NCBI RefSeq assembly: GCF_000504165.1
Contig: NZ_AYSE01000012.1
Location: 62,001 to 126,000 of the forward strand
DNA from: Bacillus sp. FJAT-14578
GTDB lineage: Bacteria > Bacillota > Bacilli > Bacillales > Bacillaceae_H
Length of the DNA stretch: 64,000 nt
Direction of reading: 5' to 3'
Below, in pieces: positions 51,684-60,799 of the stretch (the stretch's first letter is position 1; the number at the start of each line of letters is the position of its first letter). A program made the translations under genes and the position numbers. The notes below the pieces were generated by a model. It did not search any database. It saw only the letters and a list, made by a program, of their open reading frames with translations, and was not told the DNA's origin.

Positions 51684-52847
51684 TTATGATAAAACTCCGC
51701 TTTTTAACAAATTGTATTGTTTAACAATCAATTGTGCTAAAGCCGTTTCTTTATCTAATTTTGTGTACATTTCAATCGCGGCTTCTAAACCGTTGCTTCG
51801 GATGTTCTCTTGTACAGCTGCAGCTTCTTCATCTTGCTGATAATTATATAGCAGAGCTGCCGCAATACTTTTTGCCAAATAAACCGGCCGCTCACCTACT
51901 ACTTCGAGATATTGGGAAGCAGGGCTTACCAGGCGGTCGTTTGGGCCCAGCTTACGGATTGGAGAACGGCCCACTCTTGTTACTTCATCAGAGATGTATG
52001 GATTGGAGAAACGACCGATGATTTTATGGATGTATTCTTTATGCTTTTCCACATTAAAACCGTATTTTTTGACCAACAATAATCCCGTTTCTTGAAGAGT
52101 CTTCTCGACAAGAGTCTTAATTTCTTCATCTTTCATCGCTTCATCGATCGTTGGAATATCCTTATAATAGCCCAAGTAAGCTGCAACCGCATGACCAGTG
52201 TTTACCGTAAATAATTTTCTTTCGATATAAGGCTTTAAATCGTCTACAAACGTAATTCCTTCAACAGGCGGCTTTTCTCCGACAATTTTTGTTTCATCTA
52301 CTGCCCACTCATAAAAAGGCTCGACCATGACCATTAATTTATCTTCATTGGATTGGTTTGGTACGATACGGTCAACAGCGGCATCTGGAAAGCCAAAGCG
52401 TTGATCGAAAATCGCTTTTTCTTCTTCACTGATTTTTTCATACACTTTTTCCTTAAGGAGCGTACTACCGCCGATCATGTTTTCGCACGCAATGATGTTA
52501 AGCGGTTTATCCGTTGTTTGAATTCTCTTGCGTAACCCTTCAGCAACAAGTCCTGAAATAAGCGGTAAAATGTTAGGCCCTACTGCAGCTGTCACTAAAT
52601 CGGCCTTTGCAATCGTATCGACCACATGATCAGGATTCGCTTGGCTATTAATAGCGGATACATTTTTAATCAGTAGCTCTTCTTGAGAATTGTCCGCAAT
52701 CACTACGCGATATTCTTGCTTTTCATTTAATAAATCCACGATTTCACTATTCACATCAACAAAGCATGTTTGGAAACCAGATTGATATAACAGGCTTCCA
52801 ATGAAGCCTCTCCCGATGTTCCCTGCTCCAAAATGCACCGCTAACAT
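51684..52847 (-). CDS. mtlD: mannitol-1-phosphate 5-dehydrogenase
   Basis: A 387-residue NAD-dependent enzyme converting mannitol 1-phosphate to fructose 6-phosphate. The N-terminal nucleotide site is FGAGNIGRGFIG (6-17). Conserved NTGHAVAAYLG (near 215) carries the catalytic region of the polyol dehydrogenase family, and GRSPIRKL is near 303. It starts two bases after the mtlF stop. Confidence 0.97.
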   Translation of the reverse strand: MLAVHFGAGNIGRGFIGSLLYQSGFQTCFVDVNSEIVDLLNEKQEYRVVIADNSQEELLIKNVSAINSQANPDHVVDTIAKADLVTAAVGPNILPLISGLVAEGLRKRIQTTDKPLNIIACENMIGGSTLLKEKVYEKISEEEKAIFDQRFGFPDAAVDRIVPNQSNEDKLMVMVEPFYEWAVDETKIVGEKPPVEGITFVDDLKPYIERKLFTVNTGHAVAAYLGYYKDIPTIDEAMKDEEIKTLVEKTLQETGLLLVKKYGFNVEKHKEYIHKIIGRFSNPYISDEVTRVGRSPIRKLGPNDRLVSPASQYLEVVGERPVYLAKSIAAALLYNYQQDEEAAAVQENIRSNGLEAAIEMYTKLDKETALAQLIVKQYNLLKSGVLS

Positions 52848-52848
52848 A

Positions 52849-53286
52849 TTAGTTCACTCCTTCAAAAAGAGCCAAAATTTCTTCTTTAGACGCAGCATTC
52901 ACTACACTCAAAACATTTTCTTCTTCGGAGCACACGATGGCGATTTTTGATAAAATCTCCAAGTGCTCATCGCCTTTCCCAGCAATCCCGATTAACAACT
53001 TAACGATATTTCCGTTACCAAAGTCCACACCGCCCGGTACTTGTATAATGGCGATACCAGATTCCTTTACAGACTGCTTCGCATCCTCCGTACCATGAGG
53101 AATTGCGACAAAGTTCCCCATATAAGTGGATGTTAACTCTTCTCGCTCTAACATTTTTTCTACATATCCTGCATCAACGTAGCCTTTTTCAACAAGTACA
53201 TTTCCCGTTAATCGAATAGCGCTTTCTTTGTTGTCCACTTTTGCGTTCAATAAAATCGTTTCTGCTGATAAAATTGGTAAAGACAT
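52849..53286 (-). CDS. mtlF: mannitol PTS enzyme IIA
   Basis: A 145-residue phosphocarrier with the active His in VAIPHGTEDAK (near 62). It takes phosphate from HPr and passes it to the IIB domains of MtlA. One base separates it from mtlR and from mtlD, so these three genes are one unit. Confidence 0.96.
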   Translation of the reverse strand: MSLPILSAETILLNAKVDNKESAIRLTGNVLVEKGYVDAGYVEKMLEREELTSTYMGNFVAIPHGTEDAKQSVKESGIAIIQVPGGVDFGNGNIVKLLIGIAGKGDEHLEILSKIAIVCSEEENVLSVVNAASKEEILALFEGVN

Positions 53287-53287
53287 C

Positions 53288-55411
53288 TTATAATCTCCTC
53301 ATTTCTGTTAATTTTTCATCAAAAAATTGTTCAAACTTGGCTGCCATATAAGAAGAAATGGCCTTTTCATTGTTTGATTCAAACAATGAAACACTCTGTT
53401 CATTTTCAATAATCAATGAACTAATGAAGCTTAACGCCTCTAACCCCTGACTTGAGAATTGTTCAGGCGACAGGAGCAAAAGAAGGCTGTGCGCTTCCAT
53501 TTCCGTTTGGTCCATCCCTTTAACTGCCATAGGTTGTTCAAGGCTATGGATCGTAAAGGAAGGTTGCAAGACATATTCGCTTCGTGAATGAAATAACACA
53601 AGCTTTGTACCCGGAATACCCAGGCCTCCAAGCTTTTCGCGCTCCAACAAAGCCTTTACAACTAACTCCACATCTCCTATGACGCCTTGCTCATATAAAA
53701 ATGTACAAGCTTTTTCTAGCAGCTCATCCACTTTATCGGATGCAGCGGACTCCATTACGCGAAACCCTCTTAAAACAAGCGAGATGACCTTGGAGTATTG
53801 ATAAATGCTTTGCATTTTTTCGATCGTTTGCTTGGAGTCCCCAAAATCTGGAGTTTGGGCAGTCGATAAAGGAACCCCTTTATTCAAATTGTTAATATGG
53901 GTTCGTTCCCTAATATATTGTCTGACTTTCTCTATTTCCTCTTTTGTTAAAATCGGACTTACGACAATATAGCCCTTTGAAAAATCAGGTAAGTTTATGG
54001 TTGAAATAATTAAATCAGAATCCTCTATATCGATTTGATTCAATTCAAATAAGGATATATTTTTAAGCTGTTTAATCTCAGGGATTTCTTGTTGGAGTCT
54101 TGTCGCCAACATTTTGGATGTACCGATGCCGCTTGAACAAATGATTAACGCTTTTAAATTCTCCGTTTCCCGGCCTCCCAATAAAGCGGAACCAAAATGC
54201 ATCACTAAATAACCAATTTCTTCATCCGGTACAGATAAATCTGCAAAGATTTTTTCCACAGCTTCTTTAACGATGACAAACAAATCTGCGTAGTCTTCTT
54301 TAATTTTCGGCAGCAAAGGGTTTGTAATTCCCATGTTCTGTTTGATTCGATAAAGAGCAGGCTTCAAATGAGCCATCAGACCTTGAAAAAGAGAAACGTT
54401 ATTTGTTAAATCATAATTTAATTGTTCCTCTACAAATTGGATAAGGCTTTTTGTCTTGATAGCAACCTGGAAACTGGACTCTTCGATCAAATATTCTTTA
54501 TCGTGCCTCAGTTTCGCTCCTTGCAGATGCATGGTAATATAACCAACCTCAGCAATGGGGATCTGGACATTAAACACTTTCATTAGCTTATCTATGATTT
54601 TTTCAGCTATTTTATATTCAGGTGCAGCCTGCAGGCTTTCTAAGTAGGCTTGATCGATATTGATGTTCTCTCCTTGCAGGATGCGCTCCATCGCCAGCGC
54701 CAAGTGAACCACCAGACCAATATAAGCGCTGTCCGCTATTGCATACGGCAGTTCTTCATTGATTTCTTCAATGACTTTTTCAACGATGAGCAGCTTTTTC
54801 TTTTCAACAAGCCCTAGTAGCCTTTCAGAAATGGAATCTGTTTGTTGAGCGGATTTTCTTTGGATATTCTCTCTTACTAAAGACAAAAACTCCACTTCAT
54901 CAAGATGATTGGCGATAATACTACTCATCGCCCTTCTCTTGGCGGTCTCTGTTCCCGTGACCTCAACCCCGTAACCTCTTTTTCGAATGAGAGATAAATC
55001 AAACTGTTTCAATCGACTCTCTAATTTCGTTAAGTCATTACTAATGGTTGCAATCGTTACATTCAGTTCATTAGCGAGAGCAATGAGCTTAACAGGCTCT
55101 GTCGACTCCAGCAATGTACACAAAATCATGGTTTGACGCTCATCGGGAGTGTACTCATTGTAAGATAGGTTAAAGAGAATAAGTTTTAATTCTTCAACCC
55201 TTGCCTGCTCTCCAATAATTTGAATGCCTACCCCCGATTTTTTCACTAGATTTAAATCATACTCTTTTAAAGTGTCCTCGACTCCCTTTAAATCTCTATG
55301 AATGGTGCGTACACTCACATCCATTTCATCGGCGAGATCTTTGACGGTAATCTCTTCATTTTTTGATAATAAGATTTCAAGGACGAGTCTTTCTCTTGCA
55401 GAAATATACAT
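53288..55411 (-). CDS. mtlR: mannitol operon activator MtlR
   Basis: A 707-residue multidomain activator. An N-terminal helix-turn-helix (ERLVLEILLSKNEEITVKDL) is followed by two PRDs, an EIIB-like domain with IICSSGIGTSK (near 420), and an EIIA-like domain with the LFHSRSEYV histidine near 605. Activity is set by PTS phosphorylation. ATG at 55411 has GGAG upstream; a GTG three codons earlier is too close to it. Confidence 0.94.
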   Translation of the reverse strand: MYISARERLVLEILLSKNEEITVKDLADEMDVSVRTIHRDLKGVEDTLKEYDLNLVKKSGVGIQIIGEQARVEELKLILFNLSYNEYTPDERQTMILCTLLESTEPVKLIALANELNVTIATISNDLTKLESRLKQFDLSLIRKRGYGVEVTGTETAKRRAMSSIIANHLDEVEFLSLVRENIQRKSAQQTDSISERLLGLVEKKKLLIVEKVIEEINEELPYAIADSAYIGLVVHLALAMERILQGENINIDQAYLESLQAAPEYKIAEKIIDKLMKVFNVQIPIAEVGYITMHLQGAKLRHDKEYLIEESSFQVAIKTKSLIQFVEEQLNYDLTNNVSLFQGLMAHLKPALYRIKQNMGITNPLLPKIKEDYADLFVIVKEAVEKIFADLSVPDEEIGYLVMHFGSALLGGRETENLKALIICSSGIGTSKMLATRLQQEIPEIKQLKNISLFELNQIDIEDSDLIISTINLPDFSKGYIVVSPILTKEEIEKVRQYIRERTHINNLNKGVPLSTAQTPDFGDSKQTIEKMQSIYQYSKVISLVLRGFRVMESAASDKVDELLEKACTFLYEQGVIGDVELVVKALLEREKLGGLGIPGTKLVLFHSRSEYVLQPSFTIHSLEQPMAVKGMDQTEMEAHSLLLLLSPEQFSSQGLEALSFISSLIIENEQSVSLFESNNEKAISSYMAAKFEQFFDEKLTEMRRL

Positions 55412-55497
55412 ACTGTTCACTCCATCAAGGAACTGTTATGGAATTCTTCATGTGCATTATAATGGTGACAACTTTTAAGTTTTATACCTGCACCTTT

Positions 55498-55527
55498 ATA
55501 ATAAAACGGTTACACCCCTTGTAACAA
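55498..55527 (-). promoter_or_regulatory. mtlR promoter with cre between -35 and -10
   Basis: TTGTTA and TATTAT are 18 bp apart. TGTAACCGTTTTAT (55514-55501) fits cre at most positions and occupies the spacer. Confidence 0.65.
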
Positions 55528-55640
55528 CGAAAGGAAAATGCATTTTCGTCAATATCATTGTTGCCATTTTTAAAAAACTTACGAAAAGCGGGAGTAACTT
55601 GAAGTTACACATTTCCAATCTTTAGACTTTCTTTCCTTCA

Positions 55641-55676
55641 AAAAATGAGCCTGATTCGATAAAGAACCAGGCTCAT
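55641..55676 (-). terminator. mtlA terminator
   Basis: Leftward ATGAGCCTG pairs with CAGGCTCAT, followed by TTTTTT. It separates mtlA from mtlR. Confidence 0.9.
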
Positions 55677-55683
55677 CTGTCTT

Positions 55684-57471
55684 TTATTTTAGTTTTTCGA
55701 TTAGTTCATCATACTTTGGACTATTTAAAAAGTTTTCTACTGAAATATGACGGGCATTCGGCAATTTAGCTTTCGCGCGATCCGTTAAATCTTTATGCGT
55801 GATCACGACATCAGCATCAGCCGGCAGATTGTTAATCGATGTGTTGGACACTGACACGTCCAGCTCAGCTTTTTTTACTTTATTTTTTAAGATTGACGCT
55901 CCCATCGCACTAGAACCCATTCCCGCATCGCAAGCAAAGATAATTTTGGAAATATTATCATACCCCTGCTCTTTTTCTGCTTGTTCTTTCTCTTCGGCCA
56001 CTTCATCTTCTTGCCCATTTTTTAGTACAGCTAACAATTCTTCATACTTTGGACTATTTAAGAAGTTTTCAACAGAGATATGAACAGCCTTCGGTAATTT
56101 AGCTTTTGCACGATCCGTTAAGTCTTTATGTGTGATGACAACATCCGCATCAGCTGGTAAGTTGTTAATGGACGTATTTGATACGGCAATATCCAGTCCA
56201 GCTTTTTGCACTTTATTTTTCAAGATTGACGCTCCCATCGCGCTGGAGCCCATTCCCGCATCACAAGCAAAAATGATTTTCTTCACATCTTTTGCCAATT
56301 CACTTTGTAAAGCCGCTTCTTTCACTTCAGCTTGCTCTTTATTTTCTTCTGTTTTGATTAACGTAGCAGCTTTGCTTTCTTTTCCTTTTAATGCCGCTGT
56401 TTTTTCAGCTGCTTTAGCCAAATCTTCTTCATCAGTTTGCTTAGAAGCCTTTAAGATAACAGCTGAAATTAAGAAAGATACAGCCGCTGCCGCCAAGACC
56501 CCCGCAAGAACCCCTAAATAATTCCCTCTCGGTGTCATGGCCACTAGTGCAAAAATACTACCTGGTGATGGCGCGGCCACTAAGCCGGCATCAAACATTA
56601 AGAATGTAAATACTCCGGTTGCCCCACCTGCGATAGCTGCTACAAGGAGAAGCGGCTTCATTAAGATATACGGGAAGTAAATTTCGTGAATCCCGCCCAA
56701 GAAGTGGATGATGGCTGCACCTGATGCCGATTGCTTCGCCATTCCTTTACCGAATAAAATATAAGCTAGTAAAATCCCTAAACCTGGTCCCGGGTTCGAT
56801 TCTAATAAGAATAAAATCGATTTACCGGCATTCGTTGCCTGTTCGATACCAATTGGACTTAAAATACCGTGGTTAATAGCGTTATTTAAAAATAATACTT
56901 TAGCCGGTTCAATGAATATACTTGCAAGAGGCAACAGGTTTGCATCTACAATGGCCTGCACGCCCGCCGCTAATGTTTTATTCAGTGTTAAAACGACAGG
57001 ACCGATTCCTTTATACGCCAGTAACGTTAAAATTCCTGCGATAATACCGGCTGAAAAGTTATTCACTAACATTTCAAAACCAGATTTCACTTTTCCATCA
57101 ATTGCTTTATCAAACTTTTTGATAGCCCATCCGCCTAAAGGTCCCATAATCATGGCTCCTAAAAACATTGGAATATCTGAACCGACAATGACACCCATTG
57201 TAGCGGTCGCACCGACGACGCCGCCCCTTAAATCGTAAACGATTCTTCCGCCTGTAAATCCGATCAAAATCGGCAGCAAATATGTGATCATCGGTCCAAC
57301 AAGCTTCGCTAAATCTTCATTCGGAAGCCAGCCTGTCGGAATGAATAAAGCCGTAATGATTCCCCATGCGATGAATGCGCCTATATTCGGCATAATCATG
57401 CCGCTTAAATAACTGCCAAACCGCTGAATCTTCACTTTAACATCTGAGTTTGACTGATTTTGGTTCACCAT
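55684..57471 (-). CDS. mtlA: mannitol PTS permease IIC with two tandem IIB domains
   Basis: A 595-residue permease. The IIC domain (1 to about 345) has the mannitol PTS motifs IIGPLGGWAIKKFD, NNAINHG and GGIHEIYFPY. Two nearly identical IIB domains follow, with phospho-cysteines C403 and C514 in FACDAGMGSSAMG, joined by an acidic linker. Typical Bacillus MtlA ends after one IIB near 480 residues. It imports and phosphorylates mannitol. ATG at 57471 follows AAAGGAG at a long spacing. Confidence 0.93.
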   Translation of the reverse strand: MVNQNQSNSDVKVKIQRFGSYLSGMIMPNIGAFIAWGIITALFIPTGWLPNEDLAKLVGPMITYLLPILIGFTGGRIVYDLRGGVVGATATMGVIVGSDIPMFLGAMIMGPLGGWAIKKFDKAIDGKVKSGFEMLVNNFSAGIIAGILTLLAYKGIGPVVLTLNKTLAAGVQAIVDANLLPLASIFIEPAKVLFLNNAINHGILSPIGIEQATNAGKSILFLLESNPGPGLGILLAYILFGKGMAKQSASGAAIIHFLGGIHEIYFPYILMKPLLLVAAIAGGATGVFTFLMFDAGLVAAPSPGSIFALVAMTPRGNYLGVLAGVLAAAAVSFLISAVILKASKQTDEEDLAKAAEKTAALKGKESKAATLIKTEENKEQAEVKEAALQSELAKDVKKIIFACDAGMGSSAMGASILKNKVQKAGLDIAVSNTSINNLPADADVVITHKDLTDRAKAKLPKAVHISVENFLNSPKYEELLAVLKNGQEDEVAEEKEQAEKEQGYDNISKIIFACDAGMGSSAMGASILKNKVKKAELDVSVSNTSINNLPADADVVITHKDLTDRAKAKLPNARHISVENFLNSPKYDELIEKLK

Positions 57472-57525
57472 ATCTATATAAACTCCTTTCAACATCTATG
57501 ATATAAAATTTTAAGTTGTACCCTT

Positions 57526-57555
57526 ATAATAAAGCGTTTACACACGGTGTATCAA
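57526..57555 (-). promoter_or_regulatory. mtlA promoter with cre
   Basis: TTGATA and TATTAT are 18 bp apart, with TGTAAACGCTTTAT (57542-57529) in between, a near-consensus cre. The layout matches the mtlR promoter. Confidence 0.75.
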
Positions 57556-57630
57556 TTTATAGAAAAACCTATTTTGTCACTTTAATTGTTGTCATGATTA
57601 AAATTGGGACTGTCATCACTTGAATTGGAC

Positions 57631-57666
57631 AAAAAAATCTCCTATCAGCTATGTCGATAGGAGATT
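57631..57666 (-). terminator. terminator of the excisionase-like gene
   Basis: Leftward AATCTCCTATC pairs with GATAGGAGATT, followed by TTTTT. Confidence 0.85.
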
Positions 57667-57765
57667 CGTTTCATCTATATGCTTCACATTCGGTGCTGCT
57701 CGAATATGGATTCTTCTTGCTTTTGATATCCTTTTCAAAGCAATCACTAAAGAACTATGTATAGA

Positions 57766-57996
57766 CTAATCTTCATCCTTTACATCTAAATCTTCCGGAA
57801 TTGGTTCACTCAAATATTCCGCTATCAGTTTTTTGTATGTTTTCATTTGTTCCAAGTGATTGTTAAATTGCTCTTTGTTAATTAAAAATTGCTTCCCATC
57901 GTGAACGGCACGAATTTCTCCTTGAAGAACAAGACTTTTAATATATGATTCGGATAGAGATAAATATTCCGCTAATTCTTTGATTGTAAGATACAT
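57766..57996 (-). CDS. excisionase-type helix-turn-helix protein
   Basis: A 76-residue protein whose first 50 residues are an excisionase/MerR-like DNA-binding domain (MYLTIKELAEYLSLSESYIK; GEIRAVHDGKQFLINKEQF). It is followed by an acidic tail. Not part of a recognisable mobile element. The start is only weakly served (GAAGGCG), and the gene overlaps the end of the decayed CNNM reading frame. Confidence 0.75.
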   Translation of the reverse strand: MYLTIKELAEYLSLSESYIKSLVLQGEIRAVHDGKQFLINKEQFNNHLEQMKTYKKLIAEYLSEPIPEDLDVKDED

Positions 57997-58039
57997 TCTA
58001 CTTCGCCTTCCCTCTCATTACTGCTTCTTTCCTTTTGAA

Positions 58040-58546
58040 ACGTCCCTTCAGTTGATGCAATATCCAGCATTGTTTTTAATTCTTCTTTTGAAATCGTGGC
58101 TTCTTCTACATTTCCTTTGGACAACATTCTAATAACCGCTCTTGTAAAGGTTGATAATTGAAAATGATTAATAAAACATTAATGATAGGCGCAACCGCAT
58201 AAGCAACTCTGTCTGCAAATATAGCAACGAGAGACTTCGGCAGCACCTCGGCAAAGATAATTAACACAACGGTTAAAATACCGGTTGCAATCCCAACGTT
58301 AAATCCATATTCAATCGCCACAATCGTGACAAGTGTCGGCAGCATAATATTGGCGATGTTATTTCCGATTAAGATAGCCATAATCAATTTATCGGGCTTT
58401 GATACAAGTTTCAAGAGTTTTTGTGCACCTTTATCTCCATTTTCCGCCCTTGTTTGGATTTTCATTTTGTTCACGGCAGTAAGTGCCGTTTCACTCCCTG
58501 AAAGGAAAAATGACATCATCATAAAAAATAAAATGGCAATAAACAA
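58040..58546 (-). pseudogene. frameshifted CNNM/HlyC-CorC family gene remnant
   Basis: The first frame gives a CNNM (DUF21) membrane domain of about 130 residues (SGSETALTAVNKMKI; GNNIANIMLPT) ending in a false tail. Shifting frame near 58140 restores family sequence (RMLSKGNVEEATISKEEL, KTMLDIASTEGTFQ), after which the CBS and CorC domains are missing. So there is one frameshift and a 3' truncation. Start is a TTG after GGGAGG. Confidence 0.8.
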
Positions 58547-58799
58547 TCTAGTTCCTCCCTATTCACTATCCTTCCAGATCATGTTTACGATTTAATTATA
58601 GTGTATCTTTTTGAACAATAGCAAAAGCAACGTGTCAACATACGAATTTGGTTAAAAAACCACCTGGCGGGATGAACAAAGCACGCTTGCAGATCCATTC
58701 CGTGATATGATGAATGATGGAAACTCCAACAATACCGGGCTTTATCTCTTAATAACTCCATATTAAACGAATGTCCGATTCTTCTAATATTCCAATCGA
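58547..58799. other. gene-free stretch in the decayed zone
   Basis: A short leftward frame around 58660-58730 reads GIVGVSIIHHITEWICKRA, which may be another gene scrap, but I do not recognise it. Confidence 0.4.
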
Positions 58800-59174
58800 T
58801 AAATCAAGAATCTCTCACTATCATCTTTTTCATATAAGCCAGATAGGATAGTACGATCTCCTCTTTTAACTCGAAAGGAGTCCAATTTTCTAAAAAGAAA
58901 ATATAATCATCCGATCTATAGTATAAAATCGATTCGATATCCCGCTTAAATGCTTCCACTGAACGTAATACATTGACGTAAAAATCCAACTCCCTTTTCC
59001 ACATCCGAAGTCAATGAGACGATCACTGCTTTTCAATTCATATTTAGCAAATAGCTTTCTAATTCACTTACATGGTAGTGGTTCATAAGGATGATGATAG
59101 AAAGACCTATTGTTCCCATTTTGGTCTCCCCTTTTTTTGATACTTAGTAATTCACCATAAAAGTGTTCTTTCAT
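58800..59174 (-). pseudogene. deleted copy of the methyltransferase gene at 63316-63924
   Basis: Both ends align with the intact gene (for example SDDYIFFLEN and the CGCGK-proximal region), but about 210 bp are missing between FYVN and LRSVE. The join lies at a TCAAT shared by both edges. Frameshifts also lie in the 5' part. It cannot make a working enzyme. A short spurious frame spans the deletion. Confidence 0.85.
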
Positions 59175-59364
59175 GATTTATCTACTCCGGCGTTCCTGTC
59201 ATCCCAATTTTATCGAAAAAAACCGCCATCAGCTAGTCCAGACGGATGAAATAGAAGTTTTCATAAAAAATATGCATTTGTCCATTTCGAATACTTCCCA
59301 TTTGTAATTTAATATAAATGAAGAATTTTCGTTTTAATCGAAAACAATAACGGAGGTAATTGAC

Positions 59365-60210
59365 ATGGAAGTGATGGGACAGTCAAAATATCCAGTTAAG
59401 TTCGTACAAACATTAAGAGGTGGTACAGCGCATCTTATTCTTTTTAGCGACGGTAAAAAATATGTAGTAAAATGGAACGGTACTGAAATAAAGAGAGCCA
59501 AAGAAGCAGTAAATGAGTATGTGGTCGGTAAATTGGCAATGCTCCTTTCCCTTCCCGTTGTCCCCTTCGATCTTGTATATATCCCAGATGAATTCATAAA
59601 AAAAACGCCTGAATTACAGTCCCAAAAATACAAATTCAGTTCAGGATGCCAATATGCGTGTTTATTTATCGAAAACAGTATAGTATTAGCTGAAGTATTT
59701 AAAGCTCTTCCATCCAAGACCGAAGTGAAGAATCACGATATGCTTGCCGCAATGGCAGTATTCGATCAATGGGTAAATAACTCCGATCGGACTATGAGCA
59801 ATTTACTTCTGGAACGTCTTAGTGAAGGCGGCTATTATATCCACATGATTGATCATGGAAAATGTTTTCCAGGTGGATACAAATGGTCTGAAAAAACGCT
59901 TAGTCAAAAACTGAAATATGATATGAAATACCGAGAAACTTACCGATGGGCCTTCTCTATTCTCAATGAAGAAGATTTTACATCGTTTATAGAAAAAATT
60001 ATCTCCATTCCAAACAAGTTAATCTATGAAGTTATTCAATCCATCCCTGAAGAGTGGGAGGTATCAAAAGAGGAAAGGGGATCCCTGTACCATTTTCTTG
60101 TAGAACACAAAAATCGCTTACCAAATGTCATAGAAAATTTCATCGGTGAATACAACAACAATATATCTAATAAGAAAGAGAAAGAGAAAAAGAGAAAGAG
60201 AAAGAAATAG
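59365..60210 (+). CDS. HipA-like kinase domain protein
   Basis: A 281-residue protein resembling the stand-alone HipA-family kinase group. Lys in YVVKWNG (near 34), AAMAVFDQWVNNSDRTMSN (catalytic Asp near 139), and MIDHGKCFPGG (metal-binding Asp near 160) are visible. The C-terminal tail is almost pure Lys/Arg/Glu. No hipB-like partner is present. ATG follows GGAGG. Target and role unknown. Confidence 0.75.
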   Translation: MEVMGQSKYPVKFVQTLRGGTAHLILFSDGKKYVVKWNGTEIKRAKEAVNEYVVGKLAMLLSLPVVPFDLVYIPDEFIKKTPELQSQKYKFSSGCQYACLFIENSIVLAEVFKALPSKTEVKNHDMLAAMAVFDQWVNNSDRTMSNLLLERLSEGGYYIHMIDHGKCFPGGYKWSEKTLSQKLKYDMKYRETYRWAFSILNEEDFTSFIEKIISIPNKLIYEVIQSIPEEWEVSKEERGSLYHFLVEHKNRLPNVIENFIGEYNNNISNKKEKEKKRKRKK

Positions 60211-60451
60211 TACTAAAAAATATATGGAAGGAAGATAAATGTATGGCTAGTTCAGGCGGGTATAGATATTCAATTCTAGAACAGTCGTAAATGCTACATG
60301 CCTAGAGTGTGTTTGGCAACACAAAGGGTACTGGTGAGTTACAACTCTTTCCGAATTAAAATAACGCCATCTCAAGCAAATAAATGGAATTATGTTACAT
60401 AATAGTAACCTATGACGAGGAATCAACTTGATGAAGAAAAACAGAAAGAAT
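60211..60451. other. gene-free stretch downstream of the HipA-like gene
   Basis: No reliable gene. It might hold further decayed C-terminal selO sequence, but no motif could be confirmed. Confidence 0.4.
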
Positions 60452-60701
60452 CATCCCATGAGTAAAGCCAACCAGCTACCATTTGGCAATCAACATAGCT
60501 CGACGCTTTATTACTTCCTTAAGCAGCAAAAGATATCGGTTTTCATTACCTTCAACATCTAGAAAATGGCGCTTTAGTTATAGTCAACAAGGGTGCGAAT
60601 GGCACCAGCCAGGACGGTTTCTCCAATTACCGACTCACCCCAGTTGTCACTACTGCCAAGCTGCGGGTGGCAGGAATACCAAGCCCATACATGACTTCAC
60701 T
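60452..60701 (-). pseudogene. selO: shattered selO (YdiU, protein adenylyltransferase) remnant
   Basis: Leftward translation in shifting frames recovers SelO blocks in the right order: [44 protein letters not shown], and LIAKW-stop-LVGFTHGM. Stops and frameshifts separate them, and both ends are missing. The N-terminal part may continue weakly to about 60790. SelO transfers AMP to protein hydroxyls; nothing active can be made here. Rightward open frames across it are shadows. Confidence 0.85.
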
Positions 60702-60799
60702 AAGACAAGGTGCCACCACCCGAATTTTGTCAAAAAAACGCCTATCGGGATCGAACAAACCGACAAACGGGAGCATCTCATTTCAACTCTGGTACAAGC

